DNA of 64,000 nt, taken from contig NZ_LZKI01000073.1 in assembly GCF_001672755.1 (NCBI RefSeq), positions 1 through 64,000 on the forward strand. The letters are read 5' to 3'. The DNA is from Mycobacterium colombiense (GTDB lineage Bacteria; Actinomycetota; Actinomycetes; Mycobacteriales; Mycobacteriaceae). Position 1 is the first letter of the stretch. Each line of letters starts with the position of its first letter. Both the position numbers and the translations under genes were made by a program. The notes under the pieces were generated by a model. The model did not search any database and was not told the origin of the DNA. It saw nothing but the letters and a program-made list of their open reading frames with translations. This document shows positions 46,788 to 54,959 of this stretch, in pieces.

Positions 46788-47651
46788 ATGGGTTTGGCGT
46801 GGCAGCAAGGCCCGCTGGCGACCGCATCGCTCGGGCATTTCCTCACCGAACAGCCGATGCCGTCGCGGCTGCTCTTCGCCGAGCCGTTGCGTCGCCGGAT
46901 GCGGGTGCGCTTCGCTGGTCGGTGGATCGCGGACAGTGAGGACGTGATTCTCTTGCACGAGCCGGGCCGCTACCCGGTCGCCTACTTCCCCCGCGGTGAC
47001 ATCGAAGAGGGAACGTTGGTCGCCGAGGATCGGCTGACGCAGCACCGCGACCTCGGCGGCACCCAATGGTTCACGGTCAAGGCCGCGGAACACGAAAGCA
47101 ATCACGGCGCCTGGGAGCACAACGGACTGCCCGCGCACGCGATGGTGCTCGACGGCCGGGTGGCGTTCGCGTGGCGCGCCATGGATGCCTTCTACGAAGA
47201 AGAGGAGCGGATCGTCGGGCACGCCGCCGACGCCTATCACCGCATCGATATCCGTTCCACTGCACGGCATCTCGTCGTCCGGGATGGCGACCGGGTGATC
47301 GCCGATACCCATCGCCCGCTGGCGCTGTATGAGTCCGGCTTTGCACCCAGGTGGTACGTGCCGCGCGAGGATATCGACCAGTCGGCCCTCAAACACTTTG
47401 ATATCCAGACGTTTTGCCCATACAAGGGAATATGCTCCTACTACGACATCGGCAGCCACCAACGCGCTGCATGGTCCTACGTCGACGCCTGGACGGAGGT
47501 CGCGCGGGTCCGCAACCTGGTGTCCTTCGAACCGGACAAGATCGAAGTGCACCTCGACGGCAACCAACTTCAGCTGGAACCCGGCCAGACCGTCATCCCG
47601 CACGGGGTAGACCGCGGACTCGACACCGATGAGGTGCTGGGAAGGAGCTAG
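46788..47651 (+). CDS. Tandem DUF427 domain protein
   Basis: The 287-residue protein holds two DUF427 modules. The first (about 40-140) has VRFAGRWIADSEDVILLHEPGR and YFPRGDI; the second (about 160-265) has VRDGDRVIADTHRPLALYESG, RWYVPREDI and YYDIG. DUF427 forms a small beta-rich fold with no proven catalytic role. GGAGGAA precedes ATG 46788. It is the first gene of a five-gene operon with near-zero gaps and two tandem operator-like sites upstream. Confidence 0.9.
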   Translation: MGLAWQQGPLATASLGHFLTEQPMPSRLLFAEPLRRRMRVRFAGRWIADSEDVILLHEPGRYPVAYFPRGDIEEGTLVAEDRLTQHRDLGGTQWFTVKAAEHESNHGAWEHNGLPAHAMVLDGRVAFAWRAMDAFYEEEERIVGHAADAYHRIDIRSTARHLVVRDGDRVIADTHRPLALYESGFAPRWYVPREDIDQSALKHFDIQTFCPYKGICSYYDIGSHQRAAWSYVDAWTEVARVRNLVSFEPDKIEVHLDGNQLQLEPGQTVIPHGVDRGLDTDEVLGRS

Positions 47652-47652
47652 C

Positions 47653-48246
47653 GTGGCGGCACGCGACACCAGTCCCGAGCGGGTGCGGGGATTCTCGGAC
47701 GGCGTGTTCGCCGTGCTCATCACGATCCTGGTGCTGGAGCTCAGGCCGCCGAGCGCCCACGGGTTTCGCGCCCTGCTGCCGCTGTGGCCCACCGGGCTGA
47801 GTTACGTGGTCAGCTACCTGTTCATCGCGATCGTCTGGGTCAACCACCATCACCTGTTCAACTACGCCCAGGTCGCCACGCCCCGGTTGGTGTGGTCGAA
47901 CTTCGCGCACCTGTTCTCGGTGTCGCTGATCCCGTTCACCACCGAGTGGATCGCCGACAGCAGGCTGGCCGCGGCACCGGTGTCGCTCTACGCCGCGGTC
48001 TTCGTCCTGGTCAACATCACCTACCTGGCGCTGTGTTGGGAAGCGGTCGATAGGCCCTCGCACCAAGATGCTTCCGCACGGATGCGCAAGCTGCTGCAGA
48101 TGAGGTCGTTCATCACGCTCGGGGTGTTCGTGACGGCGGCGCTGGTCGCCTTGTGGTGGCCGGTGGCCGCGATGGTGTTGATTGTGTTGTGCCTTGTGGG
48201 GTATCTACGACCGGATATCCCCCAACGAAAGAATGACGAGCACTAG
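47653..48246 (+). CDS. TMEM175-family (DUF1211) membrane protein, putative potassium channel
   Basis: The 197-residue protein has six hydrophobic helices. The first carries RVRGFSDGVFAVLITILVLE, the FSDG signature of TMEM175/DUF1211 channels. Bacterial members conduct K+ as tetramers. The GTG start at 47653 is one base after the DUF427 stop, with AAGGAG inside the upstream gene. A potassium channel in a catabolic-looking operon is unexpected. Confidence 0.9.
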   Translation: MAARDTSPERVRGFSDGVFAVLITILVLELRPPSAHGFRALLPLWPTGLSYVVSYLFIAIVWVNHHHLFNYAQVATPRLVWSNFAHLFSVSLIPFTTEWIADSRLAAAPVSLYAAVFVLVNITYLALCWEAVDRPSHQDASARMRKLLQMRSFITLGVFVTAALVALWWPVAAMVLIVLCLVGYLRPDIPQRKNDEH

Positions 48247-48248
48247 CC

Positions 48249-48932
48249 ATGGCAACACCGTCCGTCCTCGTCTTCGACGTCAACGAGACGTTGCTCGACA
48301 TCGAGTCCATCGCACCGCTTTTCGGCGAGCTGTTCGGTGACGAGCGGATGCTTCGCGAATGGTTCGCCCAGCTGGTCATGTACTCGATGACCATCACGCT
48401 CGCCGGCAACTACGTGACGTTTCCCGTGCTCGCCCAGGGCGTGCTGCGCATGCTGGGCGACATCTACCGGGTGGACGTCACCGACCACGAACTGGATCGC
48501 CTGAGGACCGCGCTGCTCACCATGCCGGCACATCCCGATGCGGCCGACGGCCTCGCCGCCTTGCGAGACAACGGTTTTCGATTGGTCACTCTGACCAACT
48601 CCCCACCCAATCCGGATGGCCCGACGGCACTGCAAAGGTCCGGACTGGCAGACTTTTTCGAACACCAATTGAGCGTCGATGCACGTACGGTCTTCAAGCC
48701 CGCGCCCGCCGTGTATCGCTACGTATGCGAAACACTCGAGGTGCCCGCGGGCGACTGCATGATGGTAGCCGCGCACGCGTGGGACACCATCGGCGCACAG
48801 AATGCCGGATTCCGCGGGGCACTCATCACCCGTCGCGGCAACGCAGCGCTGCCGGTCGACGGACTGCCGCAGCCCGACATCGTCGCCAGGGATCTGCGTC
48901 AGCTCGCCAAGCAACTCAACGAATTCCGATGA
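48249..48932 (+). CDS. HAD hydrolase, haloacid dehalogenase type II family
   Basis: The 227-residue HAD enzyme has nucleophile Asp10 in FDVNETLLD, motif II LTNSPPN, motif III Lys in FKPAPAVYRYV, and motif IV AAHAWDTIGAQNAGF. This pattern is that of L-2-haloacid dehalogenases, though many such HADs have other phosphatase-like roles. It starts two bases after the channel gene stop. With the Asp-nucleophile hydrolase nearby, breakdown of halogenated compounds is possible but unproven. Confidence 0.9.
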   Translation: MATPSVLVFDVNETLLDIESIAPLFGELFGDERMLREWFAQLVMYSMTITLAGNYVTFPVLAQGVLRMLGDIYRVDVTDHELDRLRTALLTMPAHPDAADGLAALRDNGFRLVTLTNSPPNPDGPTALQRSGLADFFEHQLSVDARTVFKPAPAVYRYVCETLEVPAGDCMMVAAHAWDTIGAQNAGFRGALITRRGNAALPVDGLPQPDIVARDLRQLAKQLNEFR

Positions 48933-48986
48933 ATACGCAGAGCACGGCCTCGGCGCCGTGGCCACCAAGCGGAAGGGTCGTCGACC

Positions 48987-50444
48987 ATGGGAGCAACTGA
49001 CGGAGGAGCCTTCGACGTCGTGGTGCTCGGCGCAGGCCCGATCGGCCAAAACGCCGCCGAACGCGCCCGGGCCGCAGGACTGCGTGTTGCTCTGGTCGAG
49101 CGCGAACTCGTCGGCGGGGAGTGCTCGTATTGGGCGTGCGTGCCCAGTAAAGCGTTGCTGCGGCCCGTCATTGCGCTTTCCGACACCCGCAGGGTCGACG
49201 GTGCGCGGGAGGCGGTCACCGGCTCGATCAGCGCCAACGGTGCGTTCGGCCGCCGTAACCGCTACGTCACCGACTGGGACGACAGCGGCCAGGCCGACTG
49301 GGTGAGCGGTATCGGTGCGACCCTGATACGGGGGCACGGTCGATTGCACGGCCCGCGCCGCGTCGTCGTCACCGACGCCGCCGGCGACCAGGTGGCGGTG
49401 ACCGGACGGTATGCGGTGGTCATCTGCACCGGAAGTCGCACAGCATTGCCCGACCTGCCCGGCATCGCCGAGGCGAGGCCATGGACCAACCGGCAGGCCA
49501 CCGACAGCAGCGCGGTCCCGGAGCGGCTCGCCGTCGTGGGCGCGGGCGGCGTGGGCGTCGAAATGGCAACGGCGTGGCAGGGTTTGGGCTCCCAGGTGAC
49601 GATGCTGGTGCGAGGGTCGGGACTGCTGCCGCGGATGGAGCCCTTCGTGGGTGAGCTGATCGAGCGCGGCCTCACCGAAGGCGGCGTCGACGTGCGGATG
49701 GGGGTTTCGGTTCGCGCGCTGCGACGACCGGACGATTCGCACGTTGTCCTCGGCTTGGACGACGGCACCGAGTTGCAGGTCAACGAGGTGCTCTTCGCCA
49801 CCGGTCGCGCACCCCTGACCGACGACATCGGTTTGGAGACCGTGGGATTGAGGCCGGGCAGCTGGCTCGAGGTGGACGACACCTGCCTGGTGCGTGGCAC
49901 CTTCGAGGACGGCTGGCTTTATGCGGCGGGCGACGTCAATCACCGGGCCCTGCTCACCCACCAGGGCAAGTATCAGGGCCGCATCGCCGGTGCGGCCATC
50001 GGCGCCCGTGCAGCGGGAAAGCCGTTGGACACCAAACCGTGGGGCGCGCATGCGACGACCGCCGATCATCATGCGGTGCCGCAGGCCTTCTTCACCGACC
50101 CTGAAGCCGCGGCCGTCGGACTGACGGCCCGGCAAGCCGAACAGGCCGGACATCGGTTCCGCACAGTCGATATCGAAATCGGCGATGTGGTGAAGGGGGC
50201 CGAGCTTTATGCGGACGGCTACACGGGCCGCGCGCGGATGGTGGTCGACGTGGACCGCGGCCAGCTGCTCGGCGTCACTATGGTCGGCCCGGGGGTGACC
50301 GAGCTGCTGCACTCGGCCACCATCGCGGTCGCCGGCCAGGTGCCCATCGACCGGCTGTGGCATGCCGTACCGTGCTTCCCGACGATCAGCGAGCTGTGGC
50401 TCAGGCTGCTCGAGGCGTATCGGGACGCCTCGGACGATAATTGA
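48987..50444 (+). CDS. Pyridine nucleotide-disulfide oxidoreductase (class I, atypical)
   Basis: The 485-residue flavoprotein has the FAD-binding [14 protein letters not shown], the redox disulfide Cys46/Cys51 in [15 protein letters not shown], the NAD site [12 protein letters not shown] and the second FAD motif LYAAGDVN. The C-terminal dimer motif reads PCFPTISE instead of HAHPTxSE, so the catalytic His of lipoamide dehydrogenase is absent. It is therefore not a standard lipoamide dehydrogenase. It matches M. tuberculosis Rv0794c in kind and position. It is the fourth gene of the operon, 54 bases after the HAD gene. Confidence 0.92.
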   Translation: MGATDGGAFDVVVLGAGPIGQNAAERARAAGLRVALVERELVGGECSYWACVPSKALLRPVIALSDTRRVDGAREAVTGSISANGAFGRRNRYVTDWDDSGQADWVSGIGATLIRGHGRLHGPRRVVVTDAAGDQVAVTGRYAVVICTGSRTALPDLPGIAEARPWTNRQATDSSAVPERLAVVGAGGVGVEMATAWQGLGSQVTMLVRGSGLLPRMEPFVGELIERGLTEGGVDVRMGVSVRALRRPDDSHVVLGLDDGTELQVNEVLFATGRAPLTDDIGLETVGLRPGSWLEVDDTCLVRGTFEDGWLYAAGDVNHRALLTHQGKYQGRIAGAAIGARAAGKPLDTKPWGAHATTADHHAVPQAFFTDPEAAAVGLTARQAEQAGHRFRTVDIEIGDVVKGAELYADGYTGRARMVVDVDRGQLLGVTMVGPGVTELLHSATIAVAGQVPIDRLWHAVPCFPTISELWLRLLEAYRDASDDN

Positions 50445-50447
50445 CTC

Positions 50448-50915
50448 ATGGCCACCGCAGACGGATTCCATCCAGACTTCGACGACACGGCAGCACCCCC
50501 CGCGCGCAACCGAGTACGCCACATCAGGGCAGCGGAAATCAGCTCCGACACAGCACAATCGGAGGGGTTACGGCGTTTCGCCGCCCTGTCCGGCAGCTCG
50601 GTCGGCGCGGAGAAGCTCTGGATGGGCGAGACACACGCGTCGCCGCAATCGGCTTCGGACAACCACCATCACGGCGATTCGGAGACCGCCATCTATGTGC
50701 GAAGCGGCAATCCGGAATTCGTGTTCCATGACGGCACCGGAGAGGTCCGCATCGCGGCCGCGCCCGGCGATTACGTCTTCATCCCGCCGTACCTGCCGCA
50801 CCGCGAGGAAAACCCCGACCCCGACACGACCGCCGAGGTGGTGATCGCTCGCAGCAGCCAGGAGGCCATCGTGATCAATCTTCCGGCCCTGTATCCGCTG
50901 GCCGACCCTCAGTAG
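50448..50915 (+). CDS. Cupin-domain protein
   Basis: The 155-residue protein has a single cupin barrel. Motif 1 residues are NHHHGDSETAIYVRSG (His cluster and Glu) and motif 2 is PGDYVFIPPYLPHRE, giving a 3-His/1-Glu metal site. It starts three bases after the flavoprotein gene. Cupins of this type are small dioxygenases, isomerases or sensors; no substrate can be assigned. Its 3' end overlaps the convergent VOC gene by seven bases. Confidence 0.88.
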   Translation: MATADGFHPDFDDTAAPPARNRVRHIRAAEISSDTAQSEGLRRFAALSGSSVGAEKLWMGETHASPQSASDNHHHGDSETAIYVRSGNPEFVFHDGTGEVRIAAAPGDYVFIPPYLPHREENPDPDTTAEVVIARSSQEAIVINLPALYPLADPQ

Positions 50916-51307
50916 ACGGCGATCTCGATCAGGTTGCCGTCGATGTCACGGCAGTAGTGCGAGGTCATCTCGCCCAGTGCCCCTGTCTTGGTAACCGGTC
51001 CGGAGATCACGTCGACGCCACACGCGGCGAGGTGGGCGCGGACGTCATCCGGGCTGGCGCGGGTGATGAAGCACAGGTCTTCGGAGCCGGCGGCCTCGAC
51101 CGCCCCGGTGAACCAGACGGGATCGTCGGCCAACGCGCCAACCGGTCGCAGGTTGATCTTCTGATCCCCGAAGCGCAGCGCCGTTCGCCGCGACGGCCCG
51201 AACGTCTCGCGCCGCATGCCCAGCACCCGCTCGTACCACGCGGCGGTGGCCTCGACGTCGTGGCAATTCAGGACAATGTGGTCGAACCGTTCCACGGCGA
51301 ACGCCAC
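50909..51307 (-). CDS. VOC-family protein
   Basis: The 132-residue protein begins VERFDHIVLNCHDVEATAAWYERVLGM and ends MTSHYCRDIDGNLIEIAVY. The His of FDHIVL and the Glu of LIEIAVY are the usual metal ligands of the vicinal-oxygen-chelate fold. GTG 51307 follows GGAGGACCGAAG; an upstream ATG would bypass this ribosome site. It resembles fosfomycin-resistance/glyoxalase-like proteins, with unknown substrate. Confidence 0.88.
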   Translation of the reverse strand: MAFAVERFDHIVLNCHDVEATAAWYERVLGMRRETFGPSRRTALRFGDQKINLRPVGALADDPVWFTGAVEAAGSEDLCFITRASPDDVRAHLAACGVDVISGPVTKTGALGEMTSHYCRDIDGNLIEIAVY

Positions 51308-51464
51308 CTTCGGTCCTCCTGACCCGCGCAAATCTTCACCCGACTGTTCGCCGGGCCGCAAACACGCGAAAAGCATTCGCTACCAGAGTAATCCGTCCGT
51401 CGGGCCCACCCGCGCCGGGAGGCGTCACTTTACGCCCCGCACATAGAACGTTTTAATACATCTC

Positions 51465-52292
51465 GTGGCTCCCGATCAGCTGGACCTCGGCGTGGCCGAT
51501 CTCCGGATATCCCGTGGCAGCGTGCCGGCCAGCACCCAACTCGCCGAAGCCCTCAAGGCGGCCATCGTCAAGCAGCGCCTGCCCCGCGGCGCGCGATTGC
51601 CGACCGAGCGGGAGCTCATCGATCGCACCCGCGTGAGCCGGGTGACCGTGCGCGCGGCGGTCGGGCAGCTCGAGCGCCAGGGATGGCTGGTCCGAAAGCA
51701 GGGCCTGGGCACGTTCGTGGCCAACCCGGTCAAACAAGAGCTCGGGCCCGGCGTGCGCACCATCACCGAGGTACTGGCCGGCTCCGGGATCACGCCGAAC
51801 GTCGACGTCCTGTCGCATCGTGTCGATGACGCCCCACAACGGATTGCCGAAATACTGGGCCTGCCCAAGGTCCTGTGTGTGCACCGGCGTTTTCGCGACG
51901 GCGACCAGCCGCTCGCCCTGATGATCGCCTACCTGCCGCCCGGATTGGGCACGGCCGTGGAACCACTGCTGAAGAGCGCGACCGACGAGCAGACCGCGCA
52001 GGCGATGGAAAGCACCTACACGATGTGGGAGCGCAGGCTGGAAGTCCCCATCTCCCGGGCCAACTACGAGATTCACGCGGCCGGTGCGTCGCTGGAGGTG
52101 GCCGGCGCCCTGAACCTGCCGCTGGGGTCTCCCGTGCTGGTGCTCGAGCGCACCAGCTACAGCCGCGACGACAAGCCCCTGGAGGTCGTGGAATTCCACT
52201 ACCGACCCGAGAGGTACAGGTTTTCGGTCACGCTGCCGCGCACGGTGCCCAGCCCCGGCGCCGGCATTGTGGAACGGCGTGAGCCCAGCTGA
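51465..52292 (+). CDS. GntR/HutC-family regulator with UTRA domain
   Basis: The 275-residue regulator has an N-terminal winged helix (AEALKAAIVKQRLPRGARLP, then VSRVTVRAAVGQLERQGWLV). The C-terminal UTRA ligand domain has VLCVHRRFRDGDQPLALM and PVLVLERTSYSRDDKPLEVVEF. It is orthologous in type and position to Rv0792c. The start is GTG 51465. Its targets and ligand are not evident here; the neighbouring VOC gene and the YbjN gene are candidates. Confidence 0.92.
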   Translation: MAPDQLDLGVADLRISRGSVPASTQLAEALKAAIVKQRLPRGARLPTERELIDRTRVSRVTVRAAVGQLERQGWLVRKQGLGTFVANPVKQELGPGVRTITEVLAGSGITPNVDVLSHRVDDAPQRIAEILGLPKVLCVHRRFRDGDQPLALMIAYLPPGLGTAVEPLLKSATDEQTAQAMESTYTMWERRLEVPISRANYEIHAAGASLEVAGALNLPLGSPVLVLERTSYSRDDKPLEVVEFHYRPERYRFSVTLPRTVPSPGAGIVERREPS

Positions 52293-52409
52293 GCCCGGGC
52301 CAAAACTCCTGGGAACCGGCGCTCACTCAGCCAATTCTCAACAGATTCTTCGATGCCACTTCGCTCGGCTCCAAGCATTCCCAAAGCCACAGGCCGCACC
52401 ATCGAACTC

Positions 52410-52877
52410 ATGACGAATGAGCAGCTGTGCGCGAACCTGGTCGAACGTTACCTGCGCACCCGCGGGCGGCGATATTTTCGCGGCCACCACGACGGCGAAT
52501 ACTTCTTCGTCACCAACGCTCCGCGGCGCCTGCACGTTCACTTCGAGGTCTCGCCCGCGCACGATGACGTGTTGATCATCCGCGTCACCCCCGGATGCTA
52601 TTTCCCGGCGGCCGATCGCCCGTGGCTGACGTACTTCTGCGATCGGTGGAATCGCCTCGACCGCGAGGTCACCGCGATCGTGCACGGTTCGTCGGATCCG
52701 CAGCGCATCGGCGTGACGGCCCGCAAGTCGCAATGGATCCGAAACGACGTCTCCTTCAACGATTTCGCGTCGTTCGTCGACCGGACCGTGGCAGACGCCA
52801 CCGAGCTCTTCGATGAGCTGAACCCGACCGTCGAATTGCCGTCCACCGAACGGCCGTTGCTGCGCGACGCCGGCTGA
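52410..52877 (+). CDS. YbjN-domain protein
   Basis: The 155-residue protein begins MTNEQLCANLVERYLRTRGRRYFR and has the YbjN/type III secretion chaperone-like fold pattern (FFVTNAPRRLHVHFEV, LTYFCDRWNRLDRE, ISFNDFASFVDRTVADA-like C-terminus). YbjN proteins act as chaperones or regulators in other bacteria; no role is shown for this one. ATG 52410 fits the family start. It is separate from gntR by 117 bases. Confidence 0.82.
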   Translation: MTNEQLCANLVERYLRTRGRRYFRGHHDGEYFFVTNAPRRLHVHFEVSPAHDDVLIIRVTPGCYFPAADRPWLTYFCDRWNRLDREVTAIVHGSSDPQRIGVTARKSQWIRNDVSFNDFASFVDRTVADATELFDELNPTVELPSTERPLLRDAG

Positions 52878-52893
52878 CGCCCGGACCGGCTAC

Positions 52894-53964
52894 CTAATTC
52901 GACGGGGCATCCGGGCGCGGCTCACCCAACCCGGCCCGGATCGCGCCCCACGGATCGGCGTACCGTCCGGGCGTATCCCGATAGGCCGCACGGCTTTTGA
53001 GGAAGCGTCGGGCCAGTGGCGAGATCACGCGCATCGGGTAGCGCCGCCACCCGGCGGCAGCCCGCATCTCGGCGAGCATGTCCGGCCAGGAATGGCGCTG
53101 GAATTGCAGGAGCTGCTGGGACCGAACGGTATCCATCCAGTCCGTGACGAACCAGTCGTCGTCGCTGTCCGGATCACCCGGCCGGCCGCCGGGCAGGACA
53201 TCGACCAGACCGCGTGCGGCGGCCAGCGCCTTGCCGACCTCCCCCTGCCGAAGCAGGTGCGATTCGTCGCCCGCGATCAGCAGCGTCTCACCGGCGATAT
53301 CGGCGGTGACCGATGCGGCGAACGCGCGCGCGACATCGCGGACATCGACCGTGTGAATGCGGCCGTCGGCCGGCAGCGCGCTCTCGAAGAACAACGCATC
53401 GACGCTGAACGGCATGGCGTCCGGTTCGACGCTGATCACCCCGGCCAGGCGCAGGATGACCCACTCGAGATCGGACGCCCGCAGGTGCTGTTCCGCTTCG
53501 GCCTTGTGCGCACCGTAGAGGTCGGCCGGCTTCATCGGACTGTCCGGGCGCAACAGCTCGCGATGCCGGTGCGGGTTGCGCGCGCCGTACACGGCGTTGC
53601 TCGACGCCTGGATGAACCGCACCGGATGCGGCCTCGACTGCGCCGCGCGCAACAACGTGACGGTCGCGTCGACGTTGACGCGGCGGCCCAGCGCGGGCTG
53701 GCGATAGATCAGCGGCGGGATCACCGCGGCCAGGTGGACGATGGCGGTGGGCGACGTCTCGGCGAGCAGCCGATCAACCTGACCCGGGTCGGTCAGATCC
53801 GCCCAGTGCGCCTCGGTTCCGGCCGGCAGCGCCGCCGCGGCTTTGCGCTGGGCGGCGGTGCCCAGGTCGGTCGCGACAACGCGATGGCCGTCGGCAACGA
53901 GCCGGCGCACCGTTTGGGAGCCGACGAGTCCGAAACCCCCAGTAACCAGAACCTTTTCGGACAT
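52894..53964 (-). CDS. NAD-dependent epimerase/dehydratase (extended SDR)
   Basis: The 356-residue protein has the Rossmann opening VLVTGGFGLVGSQTVRRL, then VHLAAVIPP, ASSNAVYG, and the catalytic YGAHKAEAE with Tyr and Lys. It resembles sugar-nucleotide or steroid-type extended SDRs. ATG 53964 gives the standard start. It is divergent from the PlsC-type acyltransferase gene, and an operator-like dyad lies between, so the two may share a regulator. Confidence 0.9.
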   Translation of the reverse strand: MSEKVLVTGGFGLVGSQTVRRLVADGHRVVATDLGTAAQRKAAAALPAGTEAHWADLTDPGQVDRLLAETSPTAIVHLAAVIPPLIYRQPALGRRVNVDATVTLLRAAQSRPHPVRFIQASSNAVYGARNPHRHRELLRPDSPMKPADLYGAHKAEAEQHLRASDLEWVILRLAGVISVEPDAMPFSVDALFFESALPADGRIHTVDVRDVARAFAASVTADIAGETLLIAGDESHLLRQGEVGKALAAARGLVDVLPGGRPGDPDSDDDWFVTDWMDTVRSQQLLQFQRHSWPDMLAEMRAAAGWRRYPMRVISPLARRFLKSRAAYRDTPGRYADPWGAIRAGLGEPRPDAPSN

Positions 53965-54002
53965 ACTCCCCACCACGCGTTCGCCGTCCAGCAAACGGAT
54001 AT

Positions 54003-54034
54003 GACATTCTCTTAAATGAAGAGTAGCATATGTC
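54003..54034. promoter_or_regulatory. AT-rich dyad between epimerase and acyltransferase genes
   Basis: CTCTT (54009-54013) mirrors AAGAG (54019-54023) across five bases, flanked by GACAT (54003-54007) and ATGTC (54030-54034). It is the most AT-rich patch in the divergent region and a good operator candidate for a TetR-type lipid regulator. No such regulator is adjacent. Confidence 0.5.
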
Positions 54035-54111
54035 GACCGTGGACTGAGGTTTGAGACCGGCGTCACACCGGCAACAAATAGCAAAGAGCGAAGAACGGAC
54101 GGCGGGGAGCC

Positions 54112-54927
54112 ATGAAGGGCAACGGTGTGGACGCGGCGGACAACCACGAAACCGCCAAATGGGATCCGGCCTTCACCGAACAGGTGGCGAAGGTGCTCGG
54201 ACCGGCCATCAGGCGGTACTACCGGGCCGAGGTGCGAAACATCGACAACGTCCCGGCGTCGGGCGGAGCCCTGGTGGTCTCCAACCACTCGGGCGGCATG
54301 CTGACCCCGGACGTACTGATCTTCTCCCCCGCCTTCTACAACAGGTTCGGCTACGACCGACCGGTCTACACGCTGGGCCATTACGGCCTGTTCCTGGGGC
54401 CGTTGGACGGCTGGCTGCGCCGCCTCGGGGTCATCGAGGCCAGCCGTGAAAACGCCGCCACCGCCCTGCATTCCGGCGCGGTGGTGCTGGTGTTCCCCGG
54501 CGGCGACTACGACTCCTACCGGCCGACCTTCACCGCCAACACCATCGACTTCAACGGCCGCACCGGCTACGTGCGGACCGCGATCGAAGCCGGGGTGCCG
54601 ATCGTGCCGGCCGTGTCCATCGGCGCTCAGGAGACCCAGCTGTTCCTGACCCGGGGCAACTGGCTGGCCCGCAAGCTCGGGCTAACCAAGGCACGAATGG
54701 ACATCCTGCCGATCAGCGTCGGCTTCCCCTTCGGGCTGAGCGTCATCTTCCCGCCGAACGTGCCCCTGCCGGCAAAGATCGTCACCGAGGTTCTCGAGCC
54801 GATCGACGTCACCGCCCAATTCGGTAAGGATCCCGACGTCGACGAGGTCGACGCCCACGTACGCGCCGTCATGGAAGCCGCGCTGCAGCGGCTCGCCGGC
54901 CAGCGCCGGTTCCCGATCCTGGGCTGA
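54112..54927 (+). CDS. Lysophospholipid acyltransferase family protein (PlsC-like)
   Basis: The 271-residue protein has the acyltransferase motifs NHSGGMLTPD (variant of NHxxxxD) at about residue 61, and FPGGDYDSYRP, the EGTR-equivalent of diacylglycerol acyltransferase 2-like members. It probably acylates a glycerol lipid at the membrane face. GGGGAGCC precedes ATG 54112. The next gene, a WS/DGAT, starts 33 bases later, so both belong to one triacylglycerol or wax-ester operon. Confidence 0.9.
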   Translation: MKGNGVDAADNHETAKWDPAFTEQVAKVLGPAIRRYYRAEVRNIDNVPASGGALVVSNHSGGMLTPDVLIFSPAFYNRFGYDRPVYTLGHYGLFLGPLDGWLRRLGVIEASRENAATALHSGAVVLVFPGGDYDSYRPTFTANTIDFNGRTGYVRTAIEAGVPIVPAVSIGAQETQLFLTRGNWLARKLGLTKARMDILPISVGFPFGLSVIFPPNVPLPAKIVTEVLEPIDVTAQFGKDPDVDEVDAHVRAVMEAALQRLAGQRRFPILG

Positions 54928-54959
54928 CGGCGCCCGGGGCAGGCCGCTGGAGGTGGCGT

